Source: Hyphomicrobiales bacterium (GTDB taxonomy: Bacteria; Pseudomonadota; Alphaproteobacteria; Rhizobiales; Rhizobiaceae). From it: DNA of 64,000 nucleotides. Positions 33,244 through 44,942 of the stretch are shown piece after piece (position 1 is the first letter of the stretch; the number at the start of each line of letters is the position of its first letter). The notes beneath the pieces were generated by a model. The model was given only the letters and a program-made list of their open reading frames with translations. It searched no databases and had not been told where the DNA came from. The translations under genes and the position numbers were made by a program. The DNA lies in contig UCMT01000007.1 in NCBI GenBank assembly GCA_900473795.1, positions 62,001-126,000 on the forward strand, in the 5' to 3' direction.

Positions 33244-35946
33244 TCAGTGTTCGTTCGCAAGCGGAATGAGGCGCGGCGGTGTGGTCAGGCCGCTCTTGTC
33301 CAGCGTCTCGCCCTGATAAGGCGTGCCAGCGTAATAGCGATTTGCGGCGGTGTTGGACACGGCAAGCTCCAGTTCGTAGCGGCCGGGCAGCAACCGGCCG
33401 AGCAGGAAACGATATGGGCGCCACGCACGCAGGCCGGTCTCGCGACCGTTGAGGCGCACGGTGGCTGCCGTGTGAACCTCACCCAGTTCCAGCATCCATA
33501 CACCGTCCGAGGGGATCTCAAGCAGATGGCGGTAGATGCCCGTTCCGGAAAAGGCCGGGTGACCCTGCATCTCCCAGCCCGTATGGACGGAAATCGGATC
33601 AAAACCGCTGTCGCTTCCGGCTGCAAAGGTCCAGCCGTCTTCAAGGATGATGGCACGCGAGGTATCCATCAAAGGAAACGACGTGAGCTCTTTGTCGACC
33701 GGTGCATGCCCGCCCGCTTCCCTCAGGCGGAGACATTTTACCTGTTGAGGTTCCAAGTCGATCGACAAACGTCCGAATGTGCCGATGGGGTCGACCGCGC
33801 CATCGGCGGCCGACCAGACTTCGCAGTTGAAGCCATCGCCTTGGACGATGCTGCATTCGAGACCTTGCGTTCCATCGTTGAAGACAACAACCCGCCACCA
33901 ACCGTCGGTATCCCGGCCTATCCATCGCCATAGAAACTGGCCGGCTGGCGCAACGATCTGCGGCCCGATGAGCGGCAACTGGGCAACCAGTTCGGCAATG
34001 TCCGATCGCGTCGGCAGATCGCGCAGATGCGCTGTCCCGCGTTCACCGGAGCTGTCGAAAGTGCCGCTGCAAACGCTTTTGACGCCGTTGCCAGACATCC
34101 AAATCAGACCGCCGGCGGCGCGGAAATCGGCAATCTTACCCAGCGTATCGGCGGAACGCAGAACCGTCGCCGAAGGCATGACGACGGCATCGAAGGCAAG
34201 TCCGACCAGCCCGATCGTTCGGCCGTCAATGGACGCGTTCGACAGGTCACGTTCATTGACCAGCATGAAATCGCAGCCGAGCGCTAGAAGATGCTCGCAC
34301 CACGCGCCGATATGCGTCGCATGGCTATGGCGCGGGCCTTCGGCCCAGGCGGTGTGCAGCGGATAAAGGATGGCAATACGCGCATGCGGCCTGGCCGGCT
34401 CGATGAAGGCCGATATCCGCGCCGATTCCTCTGCGAAAAGGTGATGATAGGCCCACCAGGGTTCGAAATTGATGCCCGGCCCATAGTCGAAACGCGGATT
34501 GGCAAACGGGGTCGGATCGTTGTCGTGACCATCGGTCTGATAGACACCGTGCCAGAGAAACTGCCGTGTTCCCAGGCAATGCAGCCGGATCGCCTGCGCC
34601 CGCATGGTTTCCAGCGTCAGTTCCCATTGGCCGGCCGCACGAACAGGCGTGCGCGTGGCACTGGCATAGGTCTCGACGACGCAGCGACTGCGGCCATTGG
34701 ATCGGGCGACGGAATCGCCCATCTTCGGGGCGAGCTGGGCGACGAAATTGTTGGAATCTACCGCCGTTTCATGGCGGAAACGGTCGATGCCGAAAAAGTC
34801 CGTAGCCGGCGCCACCCGTGGATCGATGCTGGTGAAGCCCCCGTTGAGAGACCAGGAGCTGACATGCGGCAGGATCTCGTGCCCTGTCAGGACGATCCCG
34901 CAATCATCTGCCCATTCGCGCAAGGCGCCGAAGAAGCTCGCGTTCATCAGGCCCGAATAGGCCTCGTGGAACTGCGCCCGCAGCCTCGGCGTCTCTTGGC
35001 CGACATCGCGCAGCAACGACAGAAGGACGTGCGGAAAAGCGGCCCCGGCCTTTTCCGCGGCGATCGGCGCAAGCGTCTCGGCAAAGAGAAGGCTGTTGCC
35101 CAGATTGCCCGCCAGCTGATCCCAGCGATAGAAGCCAGCGGCCGGCTGGTCGTAGAAGACCAAGCCCAGCGGATCGGGTATCAGATCGCCCAAGACACGG
35201 CGATAGGGTTCAAGGCCTACCTTGATGAAGCGTGCGGCCGCCTCCGGCAGAAGATAGTTGATGAGCCGCGACGTCGCGGAGCGGGCGCTGACGAAGACCG
35301 TCATCACTTGGTCGGCCGGAATGCTGCCATCGAACGCGAAACTGCACGACAGCGCGTCGGCGTTCGCAACCCGCACTCGCGCGCTGATGTCGATCGCCTG
35401 ACGAAGATCGCTCATTGTCCCGGACGGATGGAGAAGCGCCGCCTCGATCGTCCATTCGCACCAACGAGCCTGTCCGCCCTCATAGTGCCAGCGCAGGATT
35501 TCCGGCCCCATGCTGTTGACGAAGGGCGGATGGAGGCCGCTGATCTTCCCTTTCGCTTCCGATGTCGTGGACCAGAAAAGATGCCGCTCCCGCAGGTCGT
35601 CGCGGCCATCCACCGTTCGCCCGCCGGCGTGGCCGCTGATCCAATTGTAGTCGTCGTAGATACCGGCCATCAGGCCGAGCTCGCCGGCAATCTCGATCGC
35701 CTGCCGGTAGGCGGCAAGATAGGCTTCCGACAGATAGAGTTCGCGGGGAAAGGCAATGCGCGTCTGAATGAGGATGGTGCCGAAGCCCTGATCACGGAAA
35801 TCGGTCAATTGCGCGCGGCTGGTTTGCGCATCGGGTATCGAATGCCAGAACCAGTAGGCGGACGGGCGGAACGCATGGGTCGGATCGCGAAACAGCGCCC
35901 GGCTTTCCGCCTCCGTCATCGCCTCGTTTGCCCGCCGCGTTTCCAT
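33244..35946 (-). CDS. GH106-like glycoside hydrolase (alpha-L-rhamnosidase type)
   Basis: A 900-residue protein with an N-terminal FRPSAYWFWHSIPD and GLMAGIYDDYNWISGHAGG pattern typical of the GH106 alpha-L-rhamnosidase-like group. A long central catalytic region follows (around GHEILPHVSSWSLNGGFTS). A C-terminal GH2-like sugar-binding module (about residue 770 onward, with GIYRHLLEIP and VRLNGRETGLRAWRPYRF) completes it. No signal peptide, so it is cytoplasmic. It starts 2 bp after the nicB stop, so it is translationally coupled to a nicotinate dehydrogenase gene, an unexpected pairing. The sugar specificity cannot be told from sequence. Confidence 0.78.
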   Translation of the reverse strand: METRRANEAMTEAESRALFRDPTHAFRPSAYWFWHSIPDAQTSRAQLTDFRDQGFGTILIQTRIAFPRELYLSEAYLAAYRQAIEIAGELGLMAGIYDDYNWISGHAGGRTVDGRDDLRERHLFWSTTSEAKGKISGLHPPFVNSMGPEILRWHYEGGQARWCEWTIEAALLHPSGTMSDLRQAIDISARVRVANADALSCSFAFDGSIPADQVMTVFVSARSATSRLINYLLPEAAARFIKVGLEPYRRVLGDLIPDPLGLVFYDQPAAGFYRWDQLAGNLGNSLLFAETLAPIAAEKAGAAFPHVLLSLLRDVGQETPRLRAQFHEAYSGLMNASFFGALREWADDCGIVLTGHEILPHVSSWSLNGGFTSIDPRVAPATDFFGIDRFRHETAVDSNNFVAQLAPKMGDSVARSNGRSRCVVETYASATRTPVRAAGQWELTLETMRAQAIRLHCLGTRQFLWHGVYQTDGHDNDPTPFANPRFDYGPGINFEPWWAYHHLFAEESARISAFIEPARPHARIAILYPLHTAWAEGPRHSHATHIGAWCEHLLALGCDFMLVNERDLSNASIDGRTIGLVGLAFDAVVMPSATVLRSADTLGKIADFRAAGGLIWMSGNGVKSVCSGTFDSSGERGTAHLRDLPTRSDIAELVAQLPLIGPQIVAPAGQFLWRWIGRDTDGWWRVVVFNDGTQGLECSIVQGDGFNCEVWSAADGAVDPIGTFGRLSIDLEPQQVKCLRLREAGGHAPVDKELTSFPLMDTSRAIILEDGWTFAAGSDSGFDPISVHTGWEMQGHPAFSGTGIYRHLLEIPSDGVWMLELGEVHTAATVRLNGRETGLRAWRPYRFLLGRLLPGRYELELAVSNTAANRYYAGTPYQGETLDKSGLTTPPRLIPLANEH

Positions 35947-35948
35947 CC

Positions 35949-38900
35949 TTAATGCACCATGGACTTGATGTGGTCTATTGCCGGACCAGTACCAGCCCAG
36001 GCCTCCTTGCCGGGCGCGAAGCGTGCGCGCAGATAGGCCGTCAGGTCTTCCATCTGCCCCTTGTCTAACACGTCGCGAAAGGCCGGCATCGACATGACTT
36101 CCGGTGCGCCGCGGCCCGTCGTTTCGGCAAGGATCGCGGGGGCTTCCACGCCGTTCATGAGGACCTGGAGAACATTGTCGGGCACATCGCTGTGCAGGTT
36201 GCTGTTCAGTGTCAGCGGCGAAAGGATCGAGTTTCCTTCATGGCAGGAGGCGCAGGCACCTTCGAAAATGCGCGCACCCTTCGGCGAAATCCTTGCGGCC
36301 TGCTCTGATGCCGTAGCGCTTGCCGTGATCGCCGCTTGCGTCTGAACATCCGGCGTTTCGGACGCTGGAGAGGTGTTTAACCGAGAAAGATACACAGCCA
36401 TGGCGCGAATATCGCTGTCCGGCAACGGCGCCAATGCCGAGACCACATCGGCCATCGGACCGGCGGCGCTCCCGTGATCGCGCGCATAGCCGCTGCGAAG
36501 ATAGTCATAAAACGCAGTCTCGGTCCACGTCACCGGCCCTTTGGCAAGCGCGTTCAGCGCCGGCGCTTCCCAGCCATCGGCAAAGCCGCCGGAAAGGCGG
36601 GCTTTTCCGGTCTTTTCGGCACCCAGCACATTGCGTTCAGTGTGGCAGGCGGAACAGTGGCCAAGCGTTTCGACGAGATAGGCACCGCGATTCCAGACGG
36701 CATCCTTCGCCTGATCATAGCTGAAGGGAGCCGCCTTCAGGAACATGGCGTTCCAGCCCGCCATCATCGAACGAATGCTGTAGGGGAAGGCCAGCTTCGT
36801 TTCCGGCGCCTTCTGCGCGACGGGCGCCTGCGTCATCATGAAAGCATAGAGGGCCTGAAGGTCGGCTTCCTCGGCGCCGGCAAACGACGTGTAGGGATGC
36901 GCCGGATAAAGATGATGGCCATCCCGGCTGATACCTTGACGCATGGCGCGCTCGAAAGCCGGATAGGACCAGTTGCCGATACCATTTTCCGGATCCGACG
37001 TGATGTTGGTGGCATAGACCGCGCCGAACGGCGTGTCGAACCGGCGCCCGCCGGCAAAGGCCCGGCCATCGGTGCCGACATGGCAGACATTGCAGGCACC
37101 AGCTGCGGCGGCAAGCCTGCCGCGTTCGATGGTGACGGCGCTGTAGACATTCGGGTCCGGCTTGTCGACGGAGCTGATCGCCGGACGCCAGGGAGAGGCC
37201 ATCGTCGCAAGTCCGGCGACGGCGCTCAAGATACCAACGACTGGCACGCCCATAGTCCACCAGCGGCGCCTGCGAACGGGTGAAACAGTCTTTTCGATCT
37301 CCTTCCCGTTGAGGCCGGCCAGAACGCGCTCCGGCGTCAACGGCAGTTCGCGAAAACGGATGCCGGTCGCATCGAACACCGCATTGGCGATGGCCGCGGC
37401 ACTCGGAACGGAGGCGGACTCCCCGACCCCGAGCGGCGGCTCGTCAGGGCGCGGGATCATCAAGACGTCGATATCGGGCACTTCGGGGAAAGTGATGAGC
37501 GAATAGCCGCCCCATTCCTTGCTCGTCACCGCCGTCGATGAAAATCCCACCTGCTCCTTCAACACCCGGCTGGTGGACTGGATGATGTTGCCGTGGATCT
37601 GATGGCGCACACCGTCCGGGTTGATCATCAGGCCGGAATCCTGGCCACAAGTCACCTTGGTGACGGCAATCTCGCCCGTTTTCCTGTTGACCGCGACATC
37701 GGCAACCCAGGCCGCCCAGGCGGCGGCGGTTCCGGGGAATTTTCCATGCACGTAGACCGCATAGGCAAAGCCCCGGCCGTAAAGCAGATCGCCTTCGCCG
37801 CCCAGCGTGCCGGGACCGGTGTGCGGCACCCATTTGGCACGCTCGGCGGTCGCCCGGACGAGATCAACGGCCCGGGGGTCCTGCAGATAGCGCAGCCGGT
37901 ATTCGATCGGATCGACGCCGGCGGCCGAGGCGAGTTCATCGACATAGGATTCATGCGCAAACGTGTTCGGCATGGCCGAGACGCCGCGAAACCACGAGGC
38001 GCGCGCGATCGGCGGCATGTCGTGCACGGTTACCCGGAGATTGCCATAGGCATAGGGCGGGATCGCCGTCCGGTCGCCCATCTGTAGGACATCAGCAACC
38101 GGCGAGATCTTGCCGGTTAGCAGCAGTGGCAGCGTTGGCGCGAGGTTGGACGGGTAGCGCGTCTCGAAATCATAGCCAGCGGGGCCGCCTTCGAGATCGA
38201 GCCCGCCGCGCACGTCGATCACCTGCGCCGCGCCCTTGGGCTCCCAGGCGTGCTCCTGCTCGCGGGTCAGCTGCACCCGCACCGCTTGGCCGACGGCACG
38301 CGACAGCAGCGCCGCATCGGCGGTGACATCGTCGGCGCAATTGCGGCCGTAACATCCGGCGGCCTCAAGCCGCTCCACGGTGATGCTCTCTTCCGGCATA
38401 TCGAGAAGAACCGAAAGGTCCTTGCGCATCGGAAAGGGATTCTGCGTGCCGGACCACACGGTCAGCCGATCGTCGCGATAATCAGCCACCGCGCAGGAAG
38501 GTCCGATCGAGCCGTGCATCTGGTAGGGCCAGACATAGGTGCGGTCCATCGCATTCGCGGCGCCCTCGAGCGCCAGATCGACATTGCCGCGATCGGCCAG
38601 TTTGCGCGGCGTCGATGGATTGGCACGCAAAGCTTCTTCGGGAGAATTCAGGTCGGGCAGTTCCGGCGGAAGGCGCCAAACGGCTTTCAGGCTCTTCGCA
38701 GCTTCCGCCGCATTTTCCTCGCGGGTTGCGACAACGCCGACGAAATCGCCGATGGCGACGACGGCAACAAGACCCGGAATGTGCTCGACGGAACTTTCAT
38801 CCACCGAAATGAGGCTCGTTCCGACATGCGCGCCGTGATCGAAGCCGGCATAGGGCGGCCGCACCACCCGGCCATGCAGCATGCCCGGCAGGCGAACATC

Positions 38901-39488
38901 GTGAACATAGGTCCATCGGCCGGTCGCCTTGGCCGGAATATCCACGCGCGGACGGGAGGACCCGACGATCCGGTAGTCCGCCACCGGCTTCAGCGGCGCC
39001 TCCGGATCGAGGACAAGTTGAACATTGGCACCAGTGACAAGATCGCCGAAGGACAGGCTTCTGTTCTCGCCGGTGACCGCGCGGATGATCCCATCCTCGA
39101 CAACGAGATTTTCCGGCGGGAGTTGGAGCCGCTCGGCCGCCCGGCGCAGCAGATATTGCCTAGCCGTCGCTGCTGCACGCTGCAGCGGCTTGGCAGTGAC
39201 CTGAATGGTCTCGCTGGCGATGGTCGCGCCCTGATTGGGCACGGCGGAGGTGCTGCCCAGAACCATTTCGACATTTTCGAACAGCATGTCGAGTTCTTCG
39301 GCGACGATCTGGGCGAGCGATGTGCGGATGCCTGTTCCCAGATCCACGTGACCGTTGAACGCGGTGACGCGACCCTCTGCATCGATCGCGATATAAAGCT
39401 CGGCATCCGGAAGCGACGCGGATACCACAGCCAGCATGTCCGATGCAGCGAGATAGCTCGACTTTGGGGAATCGCGGCCGACAGTCAT
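35949..39488 (-). CDS. nicB: Nicotinate dehydrogenase large subunit with cytochrome c domain
   Basis: A 1179-residue fusion, close to the length of Pseudomonas putida NicB. Residues 1 to about 720 are a molybdenum hydroxylase large subunit (xanthine dehydrogenase fold: NGHVDLGTGIRTSLAQIVAEEL, GQDSGLMINPDG, PPLGVGESASVPSAAAI). A membrane helix (about 740-760) follows, then a multi-heme cytochrome c region with CNVCH, CSACH and CASCH. It hydroxylates nicotinate to 6-hydroxynicotinate and passes electrons out to the respiratory chain. Start at 39488 overlaps nicA (ATGA). Maturation factors are encoded at 45782-47603. Confidence 0.95.
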   Translation of the reverse strand: MTVGRDSPKSSYLAASDMLAVVSASLPDAELYIAIDAEGRVTAFNGHVDLGTGIRTSLAQIVAEELDMLFENVEMVLGSTSAVPNQGATIASETIQVTAKPLQRAAATARQYLLRRAAERLQLPPENLVVEDGIIRAVTGENRSLSFGDLVTGANVQLVLDPEAPLKPVADYRIVGSSRPRVDIPAKATGRWTYVHDVRLPGMLHGRVVRPPYAGFDHGAHVGTSLISVDESSVEHIPGLVAVVAIGDFVGVVATREENAAEAAKSLKAVWRLPPELPDLNSPEEALRANPSTPRKLADRGNVDLALEGAANAMDRTYVWPYQMHGSIGPSCAVADYRDDRLTVWSGTQNPFPMRKDLSVLLDMPEESITVERLEAAGCYGRNCADDVTADAALLSRAVGQAVRVQLTREQEHAWEPKGAAQVIDVRGGLDLEGGPAGYDFETRYPSNLAPTLPLLLTGKISPVADVLQMGDRTAIPPYAYGNLRVTVHDMPPIARASWFRGVSAMPNTFAHESYVDELASAAGVDPIEYRLRYLQDPRAVDLVRATAERAKWVPHTGPGTLGGEGDLLYGRGFAYAVYVHGKFPGTAAAWAAWVADVAVNRKTGEIAVTKVTCGQDSGLMINPDGVRHQIHGNIIQSTSRVLKEQVGFSSTAVTSKEWGGYSLITFPEVPDIDVLMIPRPDEPPLGVGESASVPSAAAIANAVFDATGIRFRELPLTPERVLAGLNGKEIEKTVSPVRRRRWWTMGVPVVGILSAVAGLATMASPWRPAISSVDKPDPNVYSAVTIERGRLAAAAGACNVCHVGTDGRAFAGGRRFDTPFGAVYATNITSDPENGIGNWSYPAFERAMRQGISRDGHHLYPAHPYTSFAGAEEADLQALYAFMMTQAPVAQKAPETKLAFPYSIRSMMAGWNAMFLKAAPFSYDQAKDAVWNRGAYLVETLGHCSACHTERNVLGAEKTGKARLSGGFADGWEAPALNALAKGPVTWTETAFYDYLRSGYARDHGSAAGPMADVVSALAPLPDSDIRAMAVYLSRLNTSPASETPDVQTQAAITASATASEQAARISPKGARIFEGACASCHEGNSILSPLTLNSNLHSDVPDNVLQVLMNGVEAPAILAETTGRGAPEVMSMPAFRDVLDKGQMEDLTAYLRARFAPGKEAWAGTGPAIDHIKSMVH

Positions 39489-40015
39489 GCTTGTGTCTCC
39501 GGAACGACGGAATGGGCGCTTGCGGACGAAGCGGCCTTCGACAGAACGACAGCCTTGCGCACGGCGGCAAGAATTTCGATATGGGTGCCGCAACGGCAGA
39601 GATTATGGCGCAGCGCCTCGCGGATATCGGTTTCCTGAGGATCCGGATTGCGGTCCAGCAACGCGACCGCGCTGATGATCATCCCATTGAGGCAATATCC
39701 GCACTGTGCGCCAGATTCCTCTATGAAGGCCTGTTGGACGGGATGAAGATGCTCCTCGTCACCAAGCCCTTCAAGCGTGGTGATCTCCCGCTTGGCAATC
39801 GCCGCGATCGGGATCATGCAGGATCGCACCGCGCGCCCGTCGATCAGAATGCAGCAGGCGCCGCATTCGCCGAGGCCGCATCCGTATTTCGGGCCGTTGA
39901 GCGCGAGATCGTTGCGCAGGATATAGAGCAGGGGGGCCTTGGGATCGGCCTCGACGACCACATTCCTGCCGTTGACCTTGAGAGAAAATAGCGAGGGCAC
40001 GGACATCTTCGTCAT
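39485..40015 (-). CDS. nicA: Nicotinate dehydrogenase small [2Fe-2S] subunit
   Basis: A 173-176 residue iron-sulfur subunit. Two [2Fe-2S] sites are visible: the plant-ferredoxin type (YGCGLGECGACC) and the helical one (AQCGYCLNGM with LCRCGTH). It passes electrons from the molybdenum centre of NicB. The start is uncertain: ATG at 40015 or 40006, neither with a strong ribosome site. It is the first gene of a nicA-nicB-GH106-GH63 unit and is divergent from nicC across a region with two NicR-type palindromes. Confidence 0.93.
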   Translation of the reverse strand: MTKMSVPSLFSLKVNGRNVVVEADPKAPLLYILRNDLALNGPKYGCGLGECGACCILIDGRAVRSCMIPIAAIAKREITTLEGLGDEEHLHPVQQAFIEESGAQCGYCLNGMIISAVALLDRNPDPQETDIREALRHNLCRCGTHIEILAAVRKAVVLSKAASSASAHSVVPETQA

Positions 40016-40153
40016 CTTTTGGGCCGGAGCCGGAGACAAGCACGAGGATTACCGGCGTTACCGGCCTGACACCCGCGGCTGCGCTTGGCAATGAACGACA
40101 TGAAACTCCCCGCTCGTCCTGCGCCCTCGAGCCTGGCGCACCCTCACTTTAAT

Positions 40154-40167
40154 AAGTGTATACGCTT
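40154..40167. promoter_or_regulatory. Candidate NicR operator proximal to nicA
   Basis: AAGTGTATACGCTT, a 14-bp palindrome with one mismatch, about 140 bp upstream of nicA in the nicA-nicC divergent promoter. It differs from the second copy at one base. Confidence 0.65.
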
Positions 40168-40284
40168 TATATATTTCCTGGCAACGAGAATCTGTGGTCA
40201 AATTTCCGGCGAAATTTCGCCGCATTGCAGCAATTTTAGGCGGGTTTCCCGCTGCTTTGCATCCATTTTGCCCTTGCAGTTTAA

Positions 40285-40298
40285 AGCGTATACGCTTA
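40285..40298. promoter_or_regulatory. Candidate NicR operator proximal to nicC
   Basis: AAGCGTATACGCTT, a perfect 14-bp palindrome, 62 bp upstream of nicC. The duplicated site in the divergent region suggests joint control of nicAB and nicCDEFX by the MarR protein NicR. The rest of the 345-bp region (40016-40360) holds the promoters; nothing else was recognised. Confidence 0.7.
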
Positions 40299-40327
40299 AT
40301 ATCCGATCCTGAAGCTTGAGCCATTAA

Positions 40328-42291
<1,964 letters not shown>

Positions 42292-42295
42292 ACGC

Positions 42296-42326
42296 AATGG
42301 CGGGCCTGTGGTCCGCCATTTTTATT
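42296..42326 (+). terminator. Terminator-like hairpin between nicD and nicE
   Basis: AATGGCGG / CCGCCATT, an 8-bp perfect stem with a 9-base loop, is followed by TTTATTG. It is an intrinsic terminator by form, located inside the nic operon, and may reduce expression of nicE onward or mark a processing point. Confidence 0.7.
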
Positions 42327-42381
42327 GCCGCAGCGTGAGCGCAGAGTTGTGCGCCCGTTCACTTCATCAAAGGAGCCGTCC

Positions 42382-43134
42382 GTGCAGAAACCCTATCGTA
42401 TCGGCCAGATCGTCCCGAGTTCCAACACCACGATGGAGACGGAAATTCCGGCGATGCTGATGGCCCGCCAGATGATCCGTCCAGAGCGCTTCACCTTCCA
42501 TTCCAGCCGCATGCGCATGAAGAAGGTGGTGAAGGAAGAGCTGGCGGCCATGGACGCCGAATCCGATCGGTGCGCCATCGAGCTGTCCGATGCCCGCGTC
42601 GATGTTCTTGGATATGCCTGCCTCGTTGCCATCATGGCGATGGGGCTTGGTTATCACCGCGAGTCGGAAAAGCGCCTGACCGGCCGCACCCAGGAAAACG
42701 GCACTAATATTCCGGTCGTCACCAGCGCCGGCGCCCTGATCGAGGGCCTGAAGGTAATGAAGGCGAAGAAGATCGCTGTCGTGGCGCCCTACATGAAGCC
42801 GCTGACCGAACTCGTCGTGAATTACATTCGCGAGGAGGGCTTCGAGGTGATGGACTGGCGGGCGCTTGAAATTCCCGACAACCTCGATGTCGCCCGCCAC
42901 GATCCGGAAAACCTGCCGGCGATCGTCCAGACGCTCGATCTCTCGGATGTCGATGTCATCGTGCTTTCAGCCTGCGTGCAGATGCCGTCGCTGCCTGTGA
43001 TCGCCAAGGTCGAGGCCATGACCGGCAAGCCGGTCCTCACCGCCGCCGTCGCGACGACGTATTGCATGCTGAAATCGCTGGGACTGGAAGCAGTCGTGCC
43101 GGGTGCCGGCGCGCTGCTGTCCGGCGCGTATTGA
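42382..43134 (+). CDS. nicE: Maleate cis-trans isomerase
   Basis: A 250-residue Asp/Glu racemase-fold enzyme that converts maleate to fumarate, the last pathway step. Catalytic cysteines are Cys80 (LGYACLVAIM) and Cys198 (VLSACVQMPS). The GTG start at 42382 has AAGGAG 7 bases upstream and gives exactly the 250 residues usual for NicE. It is separated from nicD by 90 bp with a terminator-like hairpin. Ten bp lie before nicF. Confidence 0.95.
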   Translation: MQKPYRIGQIVPSSNTTMETEIPAMLMARQMIRPERFTFHSSRMRMKKVVKEELAAMDAESDRCAIELSDARVDVLGYACLVAIMAMGLGYHRESEKRLTGRTQENGTNIPVVTSAGALIEGLKVMKAKKIAVVAPYMKPLTELVVNYIREEGFEVMDWRALEIPDNLDVARHDPENLPAIVQTLDLSDVDVIVLSACVQMPSLPVIAKVEAMTGKPVLTAAVATTYCMLKSLGLEAVVPGAGALLSGAY

Positions 43135-43144
43135 GGAGACCCCG

Positions 43145-43786
43145 ATGCTAAGTGCTGAAGCCAACTATCAGGGCGTCTGGGGCAACCGCATCGGCTTCGG
43201 TCAGCGCCCCGCCCTGCTCGTCATCGACTTTCTGAAGGCCTACACGGTGGAAGGCGCACCGCTCTTTGCACCGGGCGTCGTCGATGCAGTGGCGCAAACA
43301 CCAGCGCTCCTGGCTGCCGCGCGGGCCGCAGGCATTCCCGTCATCCACACCCGCATCCTTTATTTGGCCGAAAACTGTGCCGATGGCGGCATGTGGGTGA
43401 AGAAGGCCCCGGTCATGAAGGCCATGGTCGAGGGCAACGTGCTGGCCGAATTCTGCGACGGCGTCGCGCCGGAAAAAGGCGAACTGGTCATCGTCAAGCA
43501 ATATGCCAGCGCCTTCTTCGGCACCAGCCTCGCCTCGTTGCTGCACACGCAGGGGACCGACACGGTTATCATGGCCGGCTGCTCGACCAGCGGCTGCATC
43601 CGTGCGAGCGCCGTCGATGCCGTGCAGCACGGCTTCCGGACCATCGTCGTGCGCGATTGCGTCGGCGACCGGCATCCCGATCCGCACAATGCCAACCTCT
43701 TCGACATCGACAGCAAGTATGGCGATGTCGTTTCGAGGGAGGAGGCGATCGCCGAAATCGCCAAGGTCAAGTCCGACTGTCCGTAA
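43145..43786 (+). CDS. nicF: Maleamate amidohydrolase
   Basis: A 213-residue isochorismatase-like cysteine hydrolase that turns maleamate into maleate and ammonia. Catalytic triad: Asp28 (LVIDFLKAY), Lys118 (VIVKQYASAF) and Cys151 (CSTSGCIRASAVDA). GAGGAGA precedes the ATG at 43145. Length and motif spacing match NicF of P. putida. It lies between nicE and nicX. Confidence 0.94.
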   Translation: MLSAEANYQGVWGNRIGFGQRPALLVIDFLKAYTVEGAPLFAPGVVDAVAQTPALLAAARAAGIPVIHTRILYLAENCADGGMWVKKAPVMKAMVEGNVLAEFCDGVAPEKGELVIVKQYASAFFGTSLASLLHTQGTDTVIMAGCSTSGCIRASAVDAVQHGFRTIVVRDCVGDRHPDPHNANLFDIDSKYGDVVSREEAIAEIAKVKSDCP

Positions 43787-43830
43787 CTTTACAAAACAGC
43801 CAAGCCTTCAAACAAGATAGGGGAACGAGC

Positions 43831-44862
43831 ATGGATCAATTCAGCTTCACGGAAATCTGCCTGCATCAGTTGAAGATGTCAGGCGTCCACGAGGGCGAAA
43901 AACTCATCGTCCTCACCCAGGGCAACGGGCGCCTCGATTACGCCGACGCCTTCATGGCCGCGGGCATGCGTCTCGGGGCCAAGATGTATCACATGCGTTT
44001 GCCGCCGGTGCCGCCGGCAGGTGCATGGGCGGTCGGCCAGACAGGCCTCGCGGCCATGCCGGAAGCGGTCGAGGCCCTGAAGGCCGCCGACATGCTGATC
44101 GATTGCATCTTTCTGCTCTTCAGTCCGGAACAGATGGCGATCCAGGCGGCCGGTACGCGTATTCTGACCGCCGTCGAACCGCCGGAGCTTCTCGCCCGCA
44201 TGCTGCCGACGAAGGAACTGCGCGAGCGCGTCGAATTTGCCGGCGACCTGCTGTCCAAGGCAAAGGTGATGCGGATCACTTCTGCGCATGGCACAGATGT
44301 CACCTACAAGCTCAACACCTATCCCGCCATCACGGAATATGCATGCACCGACGAGCCGGGCCGCTGGGATCACTGGCCATCTGGCTTCGTGTTCACCGGT
44401 GGGGACGACGACGGCGTCGATGGTACGATCGTCGTTGCTCCGGGCGATATCCTGCTGCCGCAGAACATCTACGTGCGCGATCCGATTTACTACACCATTG
44501 AAAACGGTTGGATCACCGACATTCGCGGCGGCCTCGACGCCGAGCTGGTCAAATCCTACATGGCAGGTTTCAACGATCCGCGTGGCATGGGTATGAGCCA
44601 TGTCGGCTGGGGCCTCAATCAGAACGCCAAGTGGCATCGCATGGTGCCCGGCGAATTCCCGGGCGGCATGGGCATGGAGGCCCGTTCCTTCTACGGCAAC
44701 GTCATGTTCTCGACCGGCCCGAACAACGAACTGGGCGGCCCGAACGACACCGCCTGCCATCTCGATATCCCGATGCGCAATTGCTCGCTTTTCCTCGACG
44801 ACGAGCCGATGGTTCTCAACGGCGACATCGCCGTCAAGGAAATGCAGTACAACTTCAAATAA
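43831..44862 (+). CDS. nicX: 2,5-Dihydroxypyridine 5,6-dioxygenase
   Basis: A 343-residue Fe(II) extradiol-type dioxygenase that opens the ring of 2,5-dihydroxypyridine to N-formylmaleamate. The iron-binding region is visible as GMGMSHVGWGLN (histidine) and CHLDIPMRN (His and Asp) in the C-terminal third, together with an upstream acidic residue. The protein is about the length of P. putida NicX (350). Start at 43831. A hairpin follows its stop and then nicR. Confidence 0.94.
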   Translation: MDQFSFTEICLHQLKMSGVHEGEKLIVLTQGNGRLDYADAFMAAGMRLGAKMYHMRLPPVPPAGAWAVGQTGLAAMPEAVEALKAADMLIDCIFLLFSPEQMAIQAAGTRILTAVEPPELLARMLPTKELRERVEFAGDLLSKAKVMRITSAHGTDVTYKLNTYPAITEYACTDEPGRWDHWPSGFVFTGGDDDGVDGTIVVAPGDILLPQNIYVRDPIYYTIENGWITDIRGGLDAELVKSYMAGFNDPRGMGMSHVGWGLNQNAKWHRMVPGEFPGGMGMEARSFYGNVMFSTGPNNELGGPNDTACHLDIPMRNCSLFLDDEPMVLNGDIAVKEMQYNFK

Positions 44863-44942
44863 GGCGTGGGCCTTTCGGAAGCCTGGCGAAGATTGTTCGT
44901 CGCCGGATTTCGATTTAAGAGCCTTCGCCGCAGACAACATGG

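Noticed and set aside
34291-35952. Plus-strand frame of 553 codons opposite the GH106-like gene
   Set aside because: Arg/Gly/Ala-rich antisense frame with no recognisable domain; the opposite strand encodes a coherent glycosidase.
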